A stretch of DNA of 64,000 bases from Tubiluchus corallicola (taxonomy: Eukaryota > Priapulida > Priapulimorpha > Priapulimorphida > Tubiluchidae), in contig JAQGDQ010000439.1 of the NCBI GenBank assembly GCA_030141605.1, positions 130,001 through 194,000 on the forward strand, in the 5' to 3' direction. Positions 12,201-23,519 of the stretch are shown here, one piece after another. Position 1 is the stretch's first letter; each line of letters opens with the position of its first letter. The notes beneath the pieces are model-generated. The model worked only from the letters and a program-made list of their open reading frames with translations. It ran no database searches and was not told where the DNA came from. A program made the translations under genes and the position numbers.

Positions 12201-15200
12201 ATACCTCGTTATAGTGTATTTGTATTTTTTGCACAATGCTGTAGTAGAGCCAAGCAAAACAAGTAGTAGTGCCAGAAAAATGCACATTTATATCATTCAC
12301 GCTAGCTTTTAGTTTTACCTTTTGTTGACAGAGAAAAAAATGGTTGTAGAATATAGCACAAATGACTTATCATTATTTCTCATCTAAAGAAAGTATGTTG
12401 TAAGCTTTCTACGAATTTCTAGCTTTCTGTCGCATTTGTGGTTGGCATTACTTGACCAATTTAGTTTAATAATTATGTCTAACGTATTTTTGATAGTAGT
12501 AATACTTTAGTATACGAATTTTACTTTATTATCAACAACACTGAATATGTGAAATAACTGCACATTAAGTTGCTAAAAACATCTGTTTTTTCGATAATTA
12601 TGTTGAAAATAGCATGTGGTTTAGTAGATTCTTCTCCTTACTTGGATTTATACATTCAATAGTTTCATGTCGAGAAAATTACTACTACCTGCAATGGTTC
12701 TAAACTTGCTGCTGCAATATTAGCACAAAAATGTCTCATAAAAAATGCGACAAATTACCGGAGAGTCGGCATTACGCAATTCCCACGGATCATTATGTGG
12801 GAGTACAAAATGGTTAACATCAGGCTTCATAGGAGTGCTATGACGAGGAAGAATATTCTCCTCAATGTACTGTAAACAAACATGCGGTTAGTAAAAAACC
12901 AAAAACATCAAATCACATAAAATCAAGTTTATTTTGCAATATTTTAGTGTGTATTTGCAACAAAGCAGTTACATCATGCCAAACTGTACAATGGAAATAA
13001 AATAACACTGCTGTAGTTAAAATTTGACATGACATTGACTGGGTTTAAGCACTATGGCAAGACTATGCAACAACATAACTTAACTACTAAATGGAAAACA
13101 CGATGTTTCAAATTGGCATAGATTATTAAAACAAATTAGCAAGGATTTAAAAAGCTAAACTACTAACTCATTTACAAGAGACTACATCTAACAACGTCAA
13201 AAATTACATTAGTTTTTACTGTAATTAGTATGTTAATAAGATTTTTTTCAGACACGATAATAGCACATCTCCTATAGTAAAAAGAACAGAATTCAGAAAC
13301 TTGAACATGCATTAGTTGAGAACCATTTTATGTCAATAAGCTTTTTAGTATCTGAGGTCTATAAAATGCTTCCCAATAGCTACTATTGAAAATACAGCAG
13401 AAACCACAACTGTTAATAGCCAAATATAAAGCTTAGTTATCAAGAAAATATTAGTAATATTAGTAAATGCACAGCAGAAAAGTTGACAAATTTACTTAGT
13501 AATTATGAAAATTAAAACGAGATACCCATTTCAAGTTTTCTTCCCATTTAGTTATAATGTTACAAGATTCTGTTATTTAGTTGAAATTATTTTAATTACC
13601 AGGGAGCACAAGTTTCAAGCATCCTTAGAAAAAAAGAAACTTAAGAAGGTTAATGGACCGCTCAGAAAATAAAAAGCCCAAAAATTTGAGAGACCCTTAT
13701 TTAAATTGAAGTTAATGAAAGGTAATGTTATGTATAGACTAAAAAACGTTTAGAAATTTCTAACAGATCTTAATGCGCAAAGCACTACCAATATCATTTT
13801 CTAAATTACAAATATTGTACCAATTACAATATGGTGGTCAAGGTAAAAACGAAAAAAGTCAGATGATCGACTTAAAAGTTTATAAAACAAAAATAAAAAT
13901 ACCAACGACTCTAAAATACAATTAAAGTAATAGAATACTCCCAAAATGTAGAATGTTTCTATATTTACAATGACGCTGAAGAAGTTAATGGAAATCAAAA
14001 TGCTCTGTCAATAAATGTGCATGTATTGCAGTATATGAAGAAAACTATATAGCGCCAATAGATGCAACAAGCATTTCCGCTCTCAGAACACCCAGAAAGA
14101 CGAGCAATACAGTCTTGAAGCCCATGTGCAATAGTTAGAAGGAAAACAGACAGAACAGCCCTGAGATAATCAGTTCATACTTGAGGGGGTGCCACTACTG
14201 TATCCTCTTGTTTGCTTAACCATTTGGTTTTGTCCGATTTCTTCTTTGCCTCCATCGCTCTCTGTGCTGGAGATCTGAAGTAATAACACACATTAAAAAT
14301 AATTGCATAGCCATTTCCAATATCAAGGTTTTCCTTTTATAGAAATTTTTTCCCAGGTTTCCTTAAAAGTTCTGTTTCAAATAAAACACTCGTCTATCAT
14401 GCTGAAAGTGCACTAACTTTTGTCAACTCTGTAAATATAGTGCTAGTTTATATTAACAATTATGTAGTGACACCTATTGAGTAAAAAGAAAAAACATTAT
14501 GAGATGATAGCTTTTAACAAAGAAGTAATACAACATTCCAGTACTAAATATATTTGTTAATCTATGAAAAGTAATTCAAAGCAGTAAAAGGAAACTGAAT
14601 AACACCTGCAATGCAAATACTGTTCAATTTCGCAGAAAATTGAAATGTTCACGGGAACGAAAAAATAATTATAGTAACGTTCAATTCCTACGAGTTATTA
14701 ATTAACACATGCCCCAAGAATATTAACACAGCATGAAGAGACCAGTGCCATACTTTTCAATTTGCTCTGCATCTTCCAGCATTTCTTGCACGGATGTAGC
14801 AGATGGTGGAACTTCTACATCTTCGAATCGCTTCTGAAATCTTTCTGGTTTAACAACAGGCTGTCGATATATGTATCCTGTTCTGTAGCCCTAAATATAA
14901 ACAGCTATGGCAAATGGCTTTGAAAGATTATAATAATTCATCCACATATGTACATTTTTCTATGGAGCTCGGTGTTTGTCAAAATGCATATTTTTTTCAA
15001 TCTTTCATGTTACTTATTAGAAGAGATACTCAAATGCAGTAATCACTCGACTAATTAGTGTATAATAGTGAATGGCAATGCAATTATTACTGTAACAAAG
15101 CTGCTGTGAGAGAGATGACTAAAACACAGCAAACTGACATCAAGAGAATGTGTTTTTCGGAGTCATGATGGAGGTCAAAATTTACTAAAGGTTTCCATGG

Positions 15201-18200
15201 GAATTATGCACGAAAAAGCAAAATTTAAATGGTGCAGAGTAGAGAATTCATGAGTTTAAGTTAGTTAATTAATTAATGACAGTAGAAGACGGTAGGAGTA
15301 CAGATTATCATTTTAATATGTATTTTAAAATGTAGGAGGCTGACCAACAAACATTACCACTATTTGAAAATAATTCGAAAGAATCAAAAGAACGAAAGTC
15401 TATCAGTGAAAACTTGGAAAGTAAATATTTTAAGGAAAAAGAAGTAAACTAACATATGTAGCAAAGTTACAAACAATTATCACTTACAGCATTGTCCATC
15501 CACCGTATCATGGCTTCAAACTCTCGCTGACCGATGCTCCAGTTTATCTCTTTCTTCTCAGCATCTGGTTCTTCTGTAGTGCTGCTTGTGTGTTTTGCAC
15601 AGTCCATCATTTTTTGTAAAGTCACCTCATCTGGCTGGTAGAGCTCATCGACACCAAGTGCTAAGCAATTCAGCTGAAAAAAAACATGGGAATCATTAAA
15701 AAAATTCATAAATTCATTCACTATGATTTAATGGCAAGGCTGGCAGTACGGCATGGTATGAAAAAACACCTACAAAATTGAACTGTATCGTACTAGTACG
15801 ATAAAATATCATACCATAAATCTATACCAAATTTCGTACCTAGTGCTCGTAAGCTGTACTATAAAAAGATAAACAGTGGCATAAAAGATAATTGTAGAAA
15901 TGATAAGTTTATCAACTATTATTATGAAATTATGCGCACTATAAAAACAGAACTAATGTTTGAACTTCCATACTATTTATATCTGTTTACATCTTGTCTG
16001 AAACACTTGTAATTACACCACGCAGGCTGCGCAGGTTAACGTGTTAGATTGATCGGTACTTCGTTGGCAAAACAAATCTTTAACTCACGCGTTGCACTCA
16101 AGCTATGCAGATTTTTTTAAACAAAAACGAATGTAGGTAAAAACAGCACAGGCAAAAATGGCAGAGGAAAAAAGGGTGTGGTTTTTAATGGGCTATTTTT
16201 ATCTGTGCCATTTTAGCCCTGTACGGCAGTACGTTCCTATACAATTCTCAATGATAGCAGTTAGAGCAACAGTGTTACATGAATAGGTGTCAAACGTGGT
16301 AAGTAATATACCCCGTTTGTATCCATACAACAATAAAGGTAAGCTCATTTACAGAAAATGACAACCAGCGCTTCTAAATAACATGCCGCTTTTCCATCCA
16401 AAGCGAACCAATTTAACCGTTATGTTTGCATGTTCTCTGTTAATTAGGAGAACAATAAGTCCTCACCCAAGAGGCAAAACAAATTGTCATGCCGAGTTCT
16501 TGACCAATGAAAGTGTTACAAGAAGCTGAGTAACATGGTACAGAAAAGATACGAAAAAATACTGTAATTTCGTACCACACCATACTGCCAGTCTTGCTTA
16601 GGGGTGGAGAAGCACAATCACAGTAACAGAATAAACGCCACAGAATCTTTTATTCTAGCTGGTTAGAATTCCAAAGTTACATTCCGAGTTCATAGCTATG
16701 GTGTTAATATTTAAATTATGAACACAGATTTTTGCTTTCTCAGATTTTGAAAATAATTATTTAATTAGCCTCCACGGCTTTGGAATCAATTTTTCCTTGC
16801 ATTCTTCACACCATCATTCTTGTACGTCATTATTTTAATGAGATATAATTAATGGAGTGCTAAAATGTTTAGGGTTTAGGAATCAGTTAAACTTTTCAAT
16901 GAGTGCAGAGAAGTGATATGGCCTACAGCAAAAATGCAAAGAATAATTCATGTAGTACATCTGAACAACACACTGTCAAACCATACAAGCTGTTTAATAA
17001 GTTAGTTCTTCAACCTCTACAGCAAAACGAAAAAAATCTTCCATTTTTCTATAAAATCACCCTAATCGCAATTACATTTCAGGTCAAGACAAACAATTAA
17101 ATCCGTCAGGGTTTTTTTGACTAAGATACTACACTATTTATTTAATTCTATGAGTTATACTTCTAAATTCGCAGTAATAATGTAATTTAATGAGAGGAAC
17201 TCCATTAATTAAAGGAAGAACAATATTTAAATTATCATCACCTTATTAGTATTATTACCTCATCATTTTTTTGATTTGTTACAATTCTTGGCTTTTTACT
17301 TCTCTTCCACTTACATTACTTGCTTATATCCTTATTTTACTGGTATGTCATTCCTTTTCATTGCTCATATTATTTGTTCACTATTAATTGCTCACTTGAT
17401 AAGTATTTGTAATGGTGTTTTTGTCTAATAAGCAAATCGCGCCTAAACTGAACCGATTTATTCTTCTACCATGACTTCGAAAGCAATAACGTCACTGCAA
17501 ACTTTACATGCCTTAATTTTAATGAAATGTTAAATTCTTTCTAAATGATGTTCCAAAATCGGTGCTTACCTGAGTTTCACACGCTAGGGCGCAATTACGT
17601 GCATAATACCAGGCTTCCTCTACGGTCTCCCCTATGGCTACGAATCCATGATTTCGCAAGAACAGTACCTGTTAGTTAATAACAAGGAAATTATATTAGT
17701 AAGTATTCCAGACCTTCAATGCAGAAACATAAACCACACAAAAACATTTGTCGATCATTTGCTCATTCAAATTGTGTTTAATTTCATTACTAAGAATGTT
17801 TGCATATTGTGTGCGGGATTGTGTTAATGAATTTTTATATTAATCAACTGCAGATAAAAGTCAATGGATGGTACGGTTTGGCTGCTTCATAACAAGAGTT
17901 TCTTATTACAGTTCACGATCTACAAAGTTGGGTATAGTAACAGTCCACTTTTTACCAGCCAATGTTGTGCAACTTCTCGTTACTTTGTTGGCCTTGTCTT
18001 TATGGCATTTGCAAGGTATAACAGGGCTCTGGGTGAGATAGGACACAAGCATACCTTGCTAAAGGGACCCAAGCTGTGTCTGATTTCATCTGCTTCTTGC
18101 AACAACACAGGAGCTCCACGGTACTCATGATACGCTATTCTGCCACACAGCACAGCCTCATGGCAAAGTGGCTGTAGACCACACTTCATGGCTGATACCT

Positions 18201-21200
18201 ACAGCACGAACAACCAGAGATGAAATGTACAAGACAATGTACAAAAGGACTACTTAAAAACTTCGATACAAGTGTATACAAAGTGAATATGCACGAAAAC
18301 TTGGAAAATGCTACTAATGTATATTATCAGAATAGCAGAATCGTAAAATCACAAGTAGTGAAAAGTAGCGAAGTTAAAAATCTCATATTAATATTAGTAG
18401 CCAAAATGATTAGAAATTATAAATTGATTTCGTTACTGTAAATAATGATAACTTACAGCAGAAGCTGACGGTGTATTAAGGTGAATAATACAGCGTATAC
18501 TTGGCCTAGCTGCATGAATAGCAGAGTGCAGTGTGAATTCGTCTTTATTTATCCCAAGCAGAGTACTACCAGTAGCAACTGTTTCTCCTAATACATAAAC
18601 ACACATTGAAATTCATTCAGGAAGCCAAACAAAGAAACAATAAGATCAGATTATACTAATTAAACATAATTTATTTTAGGTTTGGCTCATTCAGTTTTGA
18701 CAATCTGATTTACTGTGTGTAACAAGCTGCATGGACGCTTCTATGTCTGAAATAAAATTGAAATTGATATGGCATTGAGTTGATAAAACTACATCTATGG
18801 ATAATTCACATAATCATGGAAAATTCACTTAACTCTCTTTAAAGACATGCTACATTTAAGTGCCTTCGTCAAACTATTGTTGCCTTAATAGAACATTACA
18901 TAAAGACAAATAAATCAGCAATTTCATTTTATTTTTATGATGTACCTTTTATATTAACTTTGACTAAGCTAGCGGCAGTTACTTCACTGTACATGTAGCC
19001 ATACGGATTCATCAAAAAGTGTTCGTGCTCTTGGCTTACACGTAACTAAACATGAAAAAAAATTGTTACTAAACAAACAGGTACTTTAAAGTTAAAATAA
19101 AATATTTTACATAACAAACAATCACAAAAATATTTGTATTTTCAAAACTTTGCAAGTTTGGAAACATATGCAGTAACGTAAAACTTTATGGATCAATTGG
19201 AATTTAAAATTTATTAAATGACTATCAAACTTTTAAAATTTTAATTACAATATGACTCCAACATGATAAATGATATAATTTATGATATGTAAATTAAATA
19301 CAGTTTTTGTCTATTTTGACAGAACATCACTTAACAACCTACGTTGCACAATGGCAGGGGCTGTAAAAAGCATTGCAGGGTTTCAAGTCATAAAATCATT
19401 TAAACTGACATCTCTATAAATGATAATAATTCCTAAAAGAGATGGTTGGTTGCCATGGTGATTAGCAGGCAGTAGCAATACCACATAGCAAGCAGGATTG
19501 TGCAAATGGTTCTAAAATTACATGACACAAGTCAGTAACCCCATTACAGCCAGATGTGCTGAGGCTTGATAAATTTAAGTTCCATTTGTGATGTGATACT
19601 GAAACGTTTGGGTTTTTTATTGTAAATTCTGCAATTGCTAAGGGACAAGGGGTAACAAATAGCTCCACTTATAATTCAAGTTAAACGTATCACGGAGGAA
19701 CAACATACTTTGCATGTATCATACAGAATAACTGACTGATGACTGTAGACAAGCTATTATTTGAAAACCCTTCTATTGGTACATTGTTTGGCATGCACTT
19801 AGTGTTACATTGTCACACACACCCTTCACAAGCCAATAAAGAATGAATTAAGGCCCCGTGGAAAGTTAATAGAATGTAAAATAGTGTAACACTTGTGCCA
19901 TTATAATAGCTTGCAAACAGACTTTTGGTACACAAACTCAAGACAGCAAAAGCAGTTCATTCCATTTTCCCTTACGAAAAAACTTTAACCAGCTGACTAA
20001 ACAAAAGACAGCATGTGAACACAAAATAATCAATACAGTACTGGGCTTTTATTGCATTAGCTGCATTAGAGTCCATGCAAGTTATACTTCAAATTGCTTT
20101 TATTTTGATTAAGTCAGCTCACATGCATTCAAGTAACATGAGTTTTTATCCACAAACTGTTTTTTAATAGAGATTAAAGTATTTTTTACTGCAGAAACAT
20201 GTGTTGCACATGCCTGTTTCATTTAAAATTTCCATGGAATTCACCACAAATCCATAGGAGATAAATTTCATTTAAATGAAAATTAAGGAATGCTTGCACA
20301 ATAATGAACATTGATTTATGATCGAATAAGGTATTATTAAACTGAAAGGCTCTCACATAAATGTAGTTTACAAAGTGAATACATAAGCTCCAGCAGGGGA
20401 TAATTTTACAAAGAAATTTGACTTGTTTTCCTTATATGTATTTTGATAATTACTTGCTCGAAACAAACAGACTAACGAAAATGGATAAATAGAAAAAAAT
20501 ATTCTTACTAAAAAAAGGAGTTTTTTAAGTTAAGTTAAAAATTGAGTTCTCTAACATTTCAATTCATAGTATCGGCCTTAAGCCTAAGACTTTCCCATCC
20601 TGAATTCCGTTCAGGAACCTGGGCATGTTTTTGTATCCCACGGTTACTTATATACTTACCCATCCCTGAATCACAGTTTCTTACAACAGATTTTAACATT
20701 AGAAAAGCTAGTCTAGTTAAAAAATAAACACATATAGACCTATTTTCAAAAGTTTACCAATCAACACATTAGTTAGTTGCATAACAAATGCTGTTATAAA
20801 CATTCTTTAATCTTTAAAATGTAAGGTAAAATAATATGATTATGTGACTTCTCTTAAACATTTTTAAAAACAATACATTAAATGGTTCAGCTATATCAAG
20901 CTTAACTTGGACGTTTTACGTCTAACACAATGCTTAAGTAATATGCAATGGTACTACTATATCTTGTTACAGGTACTTAATTTTATGGGCATAGACTTTA
21001 TGAACCAATCTATAATAAAAAATAACTAATAAATTATAATGATAAATCATTTATGGTCATGTCAGCGAAAATAATAATGAAAAATTTTATGTGCATGGCA
21101 CACACGCTAGTTAAAGTAATTTGAAACTTTAGATGCAACAACAGTTGAACCAAAACTCATTTGTAAGACCTTAAAAATTTAAAATATGTAAACAATCCAG

Positions 21201-23487
21201 TGAAAGATCTGCAGGCAGGATAACGGATATTGGCAAAATCCGAATACAAAACAAACAATACAATGTCAACCACGGATACGTAAAATATGCACTTCAGGCG
21301 ACTTAGATCCATTAAACATAAATGGACTACAAAAAATCATGGGCTAGCTGCTTAAGTACACGTTCTCAATGAAGCATATCATTCAGCCATAAACACATAA
21401 TGCTAACCTTGCACTAAAAGCATGTGATTAGTTAGTAATTATGTACTTACTGTGATATGGGTATGCACTCCTGACCACCCATGCATGTCCACCAGCCGGT
21501 ACACAGTGGCCAGTTTACATCGTGCCAACTTTTCTCCCTTCACATAACCAGTTGCATCCGTGCTCTTTATATCTGCGATAGGAATCGGTCCTTGCCCACC
21601 ACCTGTAATAATACACAACAGATTGGCAAATCTTTTGCTTTTACTGCTTTCTGTCGCTAGGTATTAAATTGTACAATGAGTAAAACATGCAAACAGTTTT
21701 CAAGATGCTCATTTTTGCTTTTAATCACAAGTCATTTTGTGCCGATTGTGCAAGATGTTAAATAAGTATGCTAACTACAGTGATGGTTATGGCAATGGTG
21801 ATGATTTAGTACATTTTCTGTTGGACAAAAGAATGATCTTAGCTTTTCAACACTAAAATTTGAACAATTCTTTAGGGAAACACTAACTGAGTCTTGAGAT
21901 TACAATGTACAAAACAAGTTGTTTTGTACAGACATATTCAAATACCTTTGCCAATACTTGAAACCGACTGATTTGCTCTGCTCTGTGGAACAAACATATC
22001 AGTAATTTGTTGGAGAGCAATAAGACTAGTCGGATGAGGCCCCTTCTGGATTTGAGTAGATATAATCTCCTCTAGTTCTTCACGGAATGATGCGCTATTG
22101 AGAATTAATGATACCCTCTTTCGTCGTTCCATCTCACGTACATCCTCCTTTAAACAACAATGAAAATTAAACATACTGTACTGCACATTAACTTGAAAAT
22201 TGTTATTACACTAATCACTATTCAACCATGACAGCAAAACACATCTTAGTAAATTACATGAAGTTAGGAAGGGCAAACACACATTATTGGCATGTTACAG
22301 ACAAATGATGATGGACAAAAACTTCCATTTAAATATCACAACCTATTTGCAAATTTGCATGAAAATCAGAAATTTCACTTTCAACAGACCTTTGACGGAG
22401 ACGCTTAAAAACGTGCAAATTTAAATGTTAATTACATACAAAAATATAATTCAGTGTTGGACAATATTTGTTAACTGCATTGGATTGTTAGGAAATGTAC
22501 ATACTCCAGCCAGCATTACTTGTAAGACTTAGTGTTTCCTGGCAACAGGGTAAATTGTTAAACACTCGTCCTGCTCAACAGATGTGGTTAGTGCTTGACT
22601 TATTTTTTATTATTGTTACAAACATTAAGTACAGACGAACAGAATTTAGTCCAAGGTAAGCTCACTTGCTGTAAAAGTTAGACCTTCCACTCTTGCCTGT
22701 CTTGTTAACGTGAGTTGTATTAAAATCAGGCTGAGGATCCCACAATGACACAAAAAGAAAACATTTTAATCCCTAGTGAATTGGCAACTGCACAGTAACT
22801 TCATGCAAGAAGCTAATATGACTCAGCTGAGCTGTTTTTCAATTAATTCAAGACCACGTCAAAATAATACCATCTGTGCTTTCGACACACCCAGCAGTTA
22901 GTATACAAACAGAACCAAACTATGCCTTTTTCATATGCCAGGCCATGTATATATATATATATATATTCTTGCAAGTCTTTAATACATACAGTGTATAAAA
23001 AATGAGAATTATTAGTGAGCTTAGAAATGGAGAAAGTAATAGAAAGATTGTTACACAAGTTTTTGAGCACCAATAGCCTATCATAGCTACTGTAAAAGGA
23101 AGGAAAAGGGAAAAAAGGTGACACATGCCAAACCTATTGCCTTTTCTTTATCAGTGGGTTACCCACAACTTGCAATTATTAATATTACGTGATTAAGTTT
23201 GTTCCCCATTAATCATCCAAAAAGATCCACGACAATGTAAAAACACTTTGCCTGACGAGTTGTGCTGTAGACAAGTAGCTCATTGGCAAAGTGAATCAAA
23301 AGATAAAATACTGCACTGTTATGAAAAAAATCTACATAAAAATGATGCTCTGTAATATGGTATGTTTTCTTACTTTAATACCAGCAGGTCTTCGCTGTTC
23401 TCTAATATATTCTGGGTCATCAGGGTTGATTGAATCGATGAATTTTCCACTAGGTGGTCCGTTCACCTGCACATGGTCAGCCATCAT
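9165..23487 (-). CDS. Adducin (spectrin-actin capping protein), 14 coding exons
   Basis: Adducin caps fast-growing actin ends and recruits spectrin to actin at the membrane skeleton. Fourteen exons (23374-23487, 21946-22147, 21451-21602, 18946-19045, 18457-18587, 18055-18198, 17570-17668, 15488-15673, 14754-14890, 14181-14274, 12759-12869, 11967-12057, 11083-11117, 9165-9287) join with compatible phases to 572 residues. The order is N-terminal head, class II aldolase-like domain (about 120-340), neck (the [11 protein letters not shown] and DVEVP region, about 377-400), tail, and a MARCKS-related C-terminus (533-572) with a lysine cluster and RTPSFLRGL. Ser554 matches the known PKC/calmodulin-regulated serine of vertebrate adducins. 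Residues 215-233 read HLNTP where true aldolases use metal-binding HxH, in keeping with the family being non-enzymatic. The tail is shorter than in vertebrate adducins (about 700+ residues). Two introns hold or neighbour repeats. Confidence 0.95.
10893..10966 (+). repeat. 37-bp tandem duplication
   Basis: Two adjacent 37-bp copies begin at 10893 and 10930 (TGCCACTGACATAACTTC...), differing by one T/C. It lies in the last adducin intron. Confidence 0.85.
11083..11117 (-). CDS. Adducin small tail exon with two possible donors
   Basis: This exon encodes residues 521-532, ending AHIVGTQ. The acceptor is CTTTTTAG. Ending at CTCAG|GTTACA (11083) gives phase 0 and reads into the MARCKS-like exon. 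A second donor 19 nt further on (GATG|GTTAGT, exon end 11064) gives phase 1 and a short alternative end. Confidence 0.75.
11967..12057 (-). CDS. Adducin tail exon (residues 491-520)
   Basis: The exon is bounded by acceptor CATTTTTAG and donor ACAG|GTGAGT, ending in phase 1. The product is acidic and Gln/Pro-containing ([16 protein letters not shown]), typical of the poorly conserved protease-sensitive adducin tail. Confidence 0.85.
12759..12869 (-). CDS. Adducin tail exon (residues 454-490)
   Basis: The exon has 37 codons in phase 0 between acceptor TTTACAG and donor CCG|GTAATT. Residues [16 protein letters not shown] correspond to the conserved adducin tail motif around FVPLNTNPKEV. Confidence 0.85.
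14181..14274 (-). CDS. Adducin exon (residues 422-453)
   Basis: The acceptor TACTTCAG is followed by one base completing a lysine codon, then [19 protein letters not shown]. The KTKWL stretch matches the KTKW/TRWLN region after the adducin neck. The donor is CAA|GTATGA. Confidence 0.88.
14754..14890 (-). CDS. Adducin neck exon (residues 377-421)
   Basis: This exon is highly diagnostic: [11 protein letters not shown] near the start and [11 protein letters not shown] further on match the adducin neck that mediates oligomerisation. The acceptor is ATATTTAG, and the donor AAAA|GTATGG leaves phase 2. Confidence 0.93.
15488..15673 (-). CDS. Adducin exon (residues 315-376)
   Basis: The exon has 62 codons in phase 0. 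The end, [18 protein letters not shown], matches the conserved W-x-IGE-x-EFEALMRMLDN motif of adducins. The middle is a variable charged linker. Confidence 0.92.
15735..16596. mobile_element. Inverted-repeat DNA transposon remnant (hAT-like) in an adducin intron
   Basis: Left terminus CAAGGCTGGCAGTACGGCAT pairs with right terminus CATACTGCCAGTCTTG read in reverse. About 30 bp match with a few differences, continuing into GGTA(T/C)GAAA. The flanks TTTAATGG and CTTAGGGG agree at 5 of 8 bases, a possible worn 8-bp duplication. The inside has GTAC-rich subterminal motifs and no transposase frame, so it is non-autonomous. Confidence 0.65.
17570..17668 (-). CDS. Adducin aldolase-like domain exon (residues 282-314)
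   Basis: The exon has 33 codons in phase 0: [20 protein letters not shown]. The LRNHG...G.T.EEA motif is the class II aldolase-fold signature kept in adducins. The donor CAG|GTAAGC is strong. Confidence 0.94.
18055..18198 (-). CDS. Adducin aldolase-like domain exon (residues 234-281)
   Basis: The exon has 48 codons in phase 0, beginning [15 protein letters not shown], close to the family's [10 protein letters not shown]. It ends LGPFSK before donor AAG|GTATGC. Confidence 0.94.
18457..18587 (-). CDS. Adducin aldolase-like domain exon (residues 190-233)
   Basis: The exon includes [20 protein letters not shown]. Catalytic class II aldolases have HxH at the last motif; here the second His is Asn. 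The donor is GCT|GTAAGT. Confidence 0.93.
18946..19045 (-). CDS. Adducin aldolase-like domain exon (residues 157-189)
   Basis: The product [20 protein letters not shown] followed by [10 protein letters not shown] is a hallmark adducin/aldolase stretch. The acceptor is GTTTAG, and the donor AAAG|GTACAT leaves phase 1. Confidence 0.95.
21451..21602 (-). CDS. Adducin head exon (residues 106-156)
   Basis: The exon completes a split Gly codon and runs [20 protein letters not shown], then a Cys-containing [15 protein letters not shown] stretch, ending [10 protein letters not shown] at donor ACA|GTAAGT. This is the start of the aldolase-like fold. Confidence 0.93.
21946..22147 (-). CDS. Adducin head exon (residues 39-105)
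   Basis: The product starts [20 protein letters not shown] and contains [14 protein letters not shown], matching the N-terminal head (MEQKKRV... LALQQIADF) of adducins. The acceptor is TTTAAAG, and the donor AAAG|GTATTT leaves phase 1. Confidence 0.93.
22949..22968 (+). repeat. (TA)n microsatellite
   Basis: A run of about 10 TA units lies within the first coding intron of adducin. Confidence 0.8.
23374..23487 (-). CDS. Adducin first coding exon
   Basis: The exon encodes residues 1-38. Two ATGs are adjacent (23487 and 23484), and I use the upstream one. The product [20 protein letters not shown] then DPDDP-like residues and [12 protein letters not shown] ends at AAA|GTAAGA. No in-frame ATG lies between the acceptor at 23505 and the start. 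Confidence 0.88.
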
Positions 23488-23499
23488 TGTATTGAGCTA

Positions 23500-23519
23500 A
23501 CTTACCTGGGAAAACAAAT
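23500..23519 (-). promoter_or_regulatory. 5' UTR splice acceptor that also reads as a perfect donor
   Basis: On the minus strand TTTGTTTTCCCAG|GTAAGT has a polypyrimidine tract, a CAG acceptor and, immediately after it, a full donor consensus. It begins the ATG exon (exon edge 23505). This is the layout of a recursive-splicing (ratchet) site. Confidence 0.55.

Noticed and set aside
12115-12300. Short frames within adducin introns
   Set aside because: They fall in introns or opposite strands of confirmed exons and have no supporting motifs.
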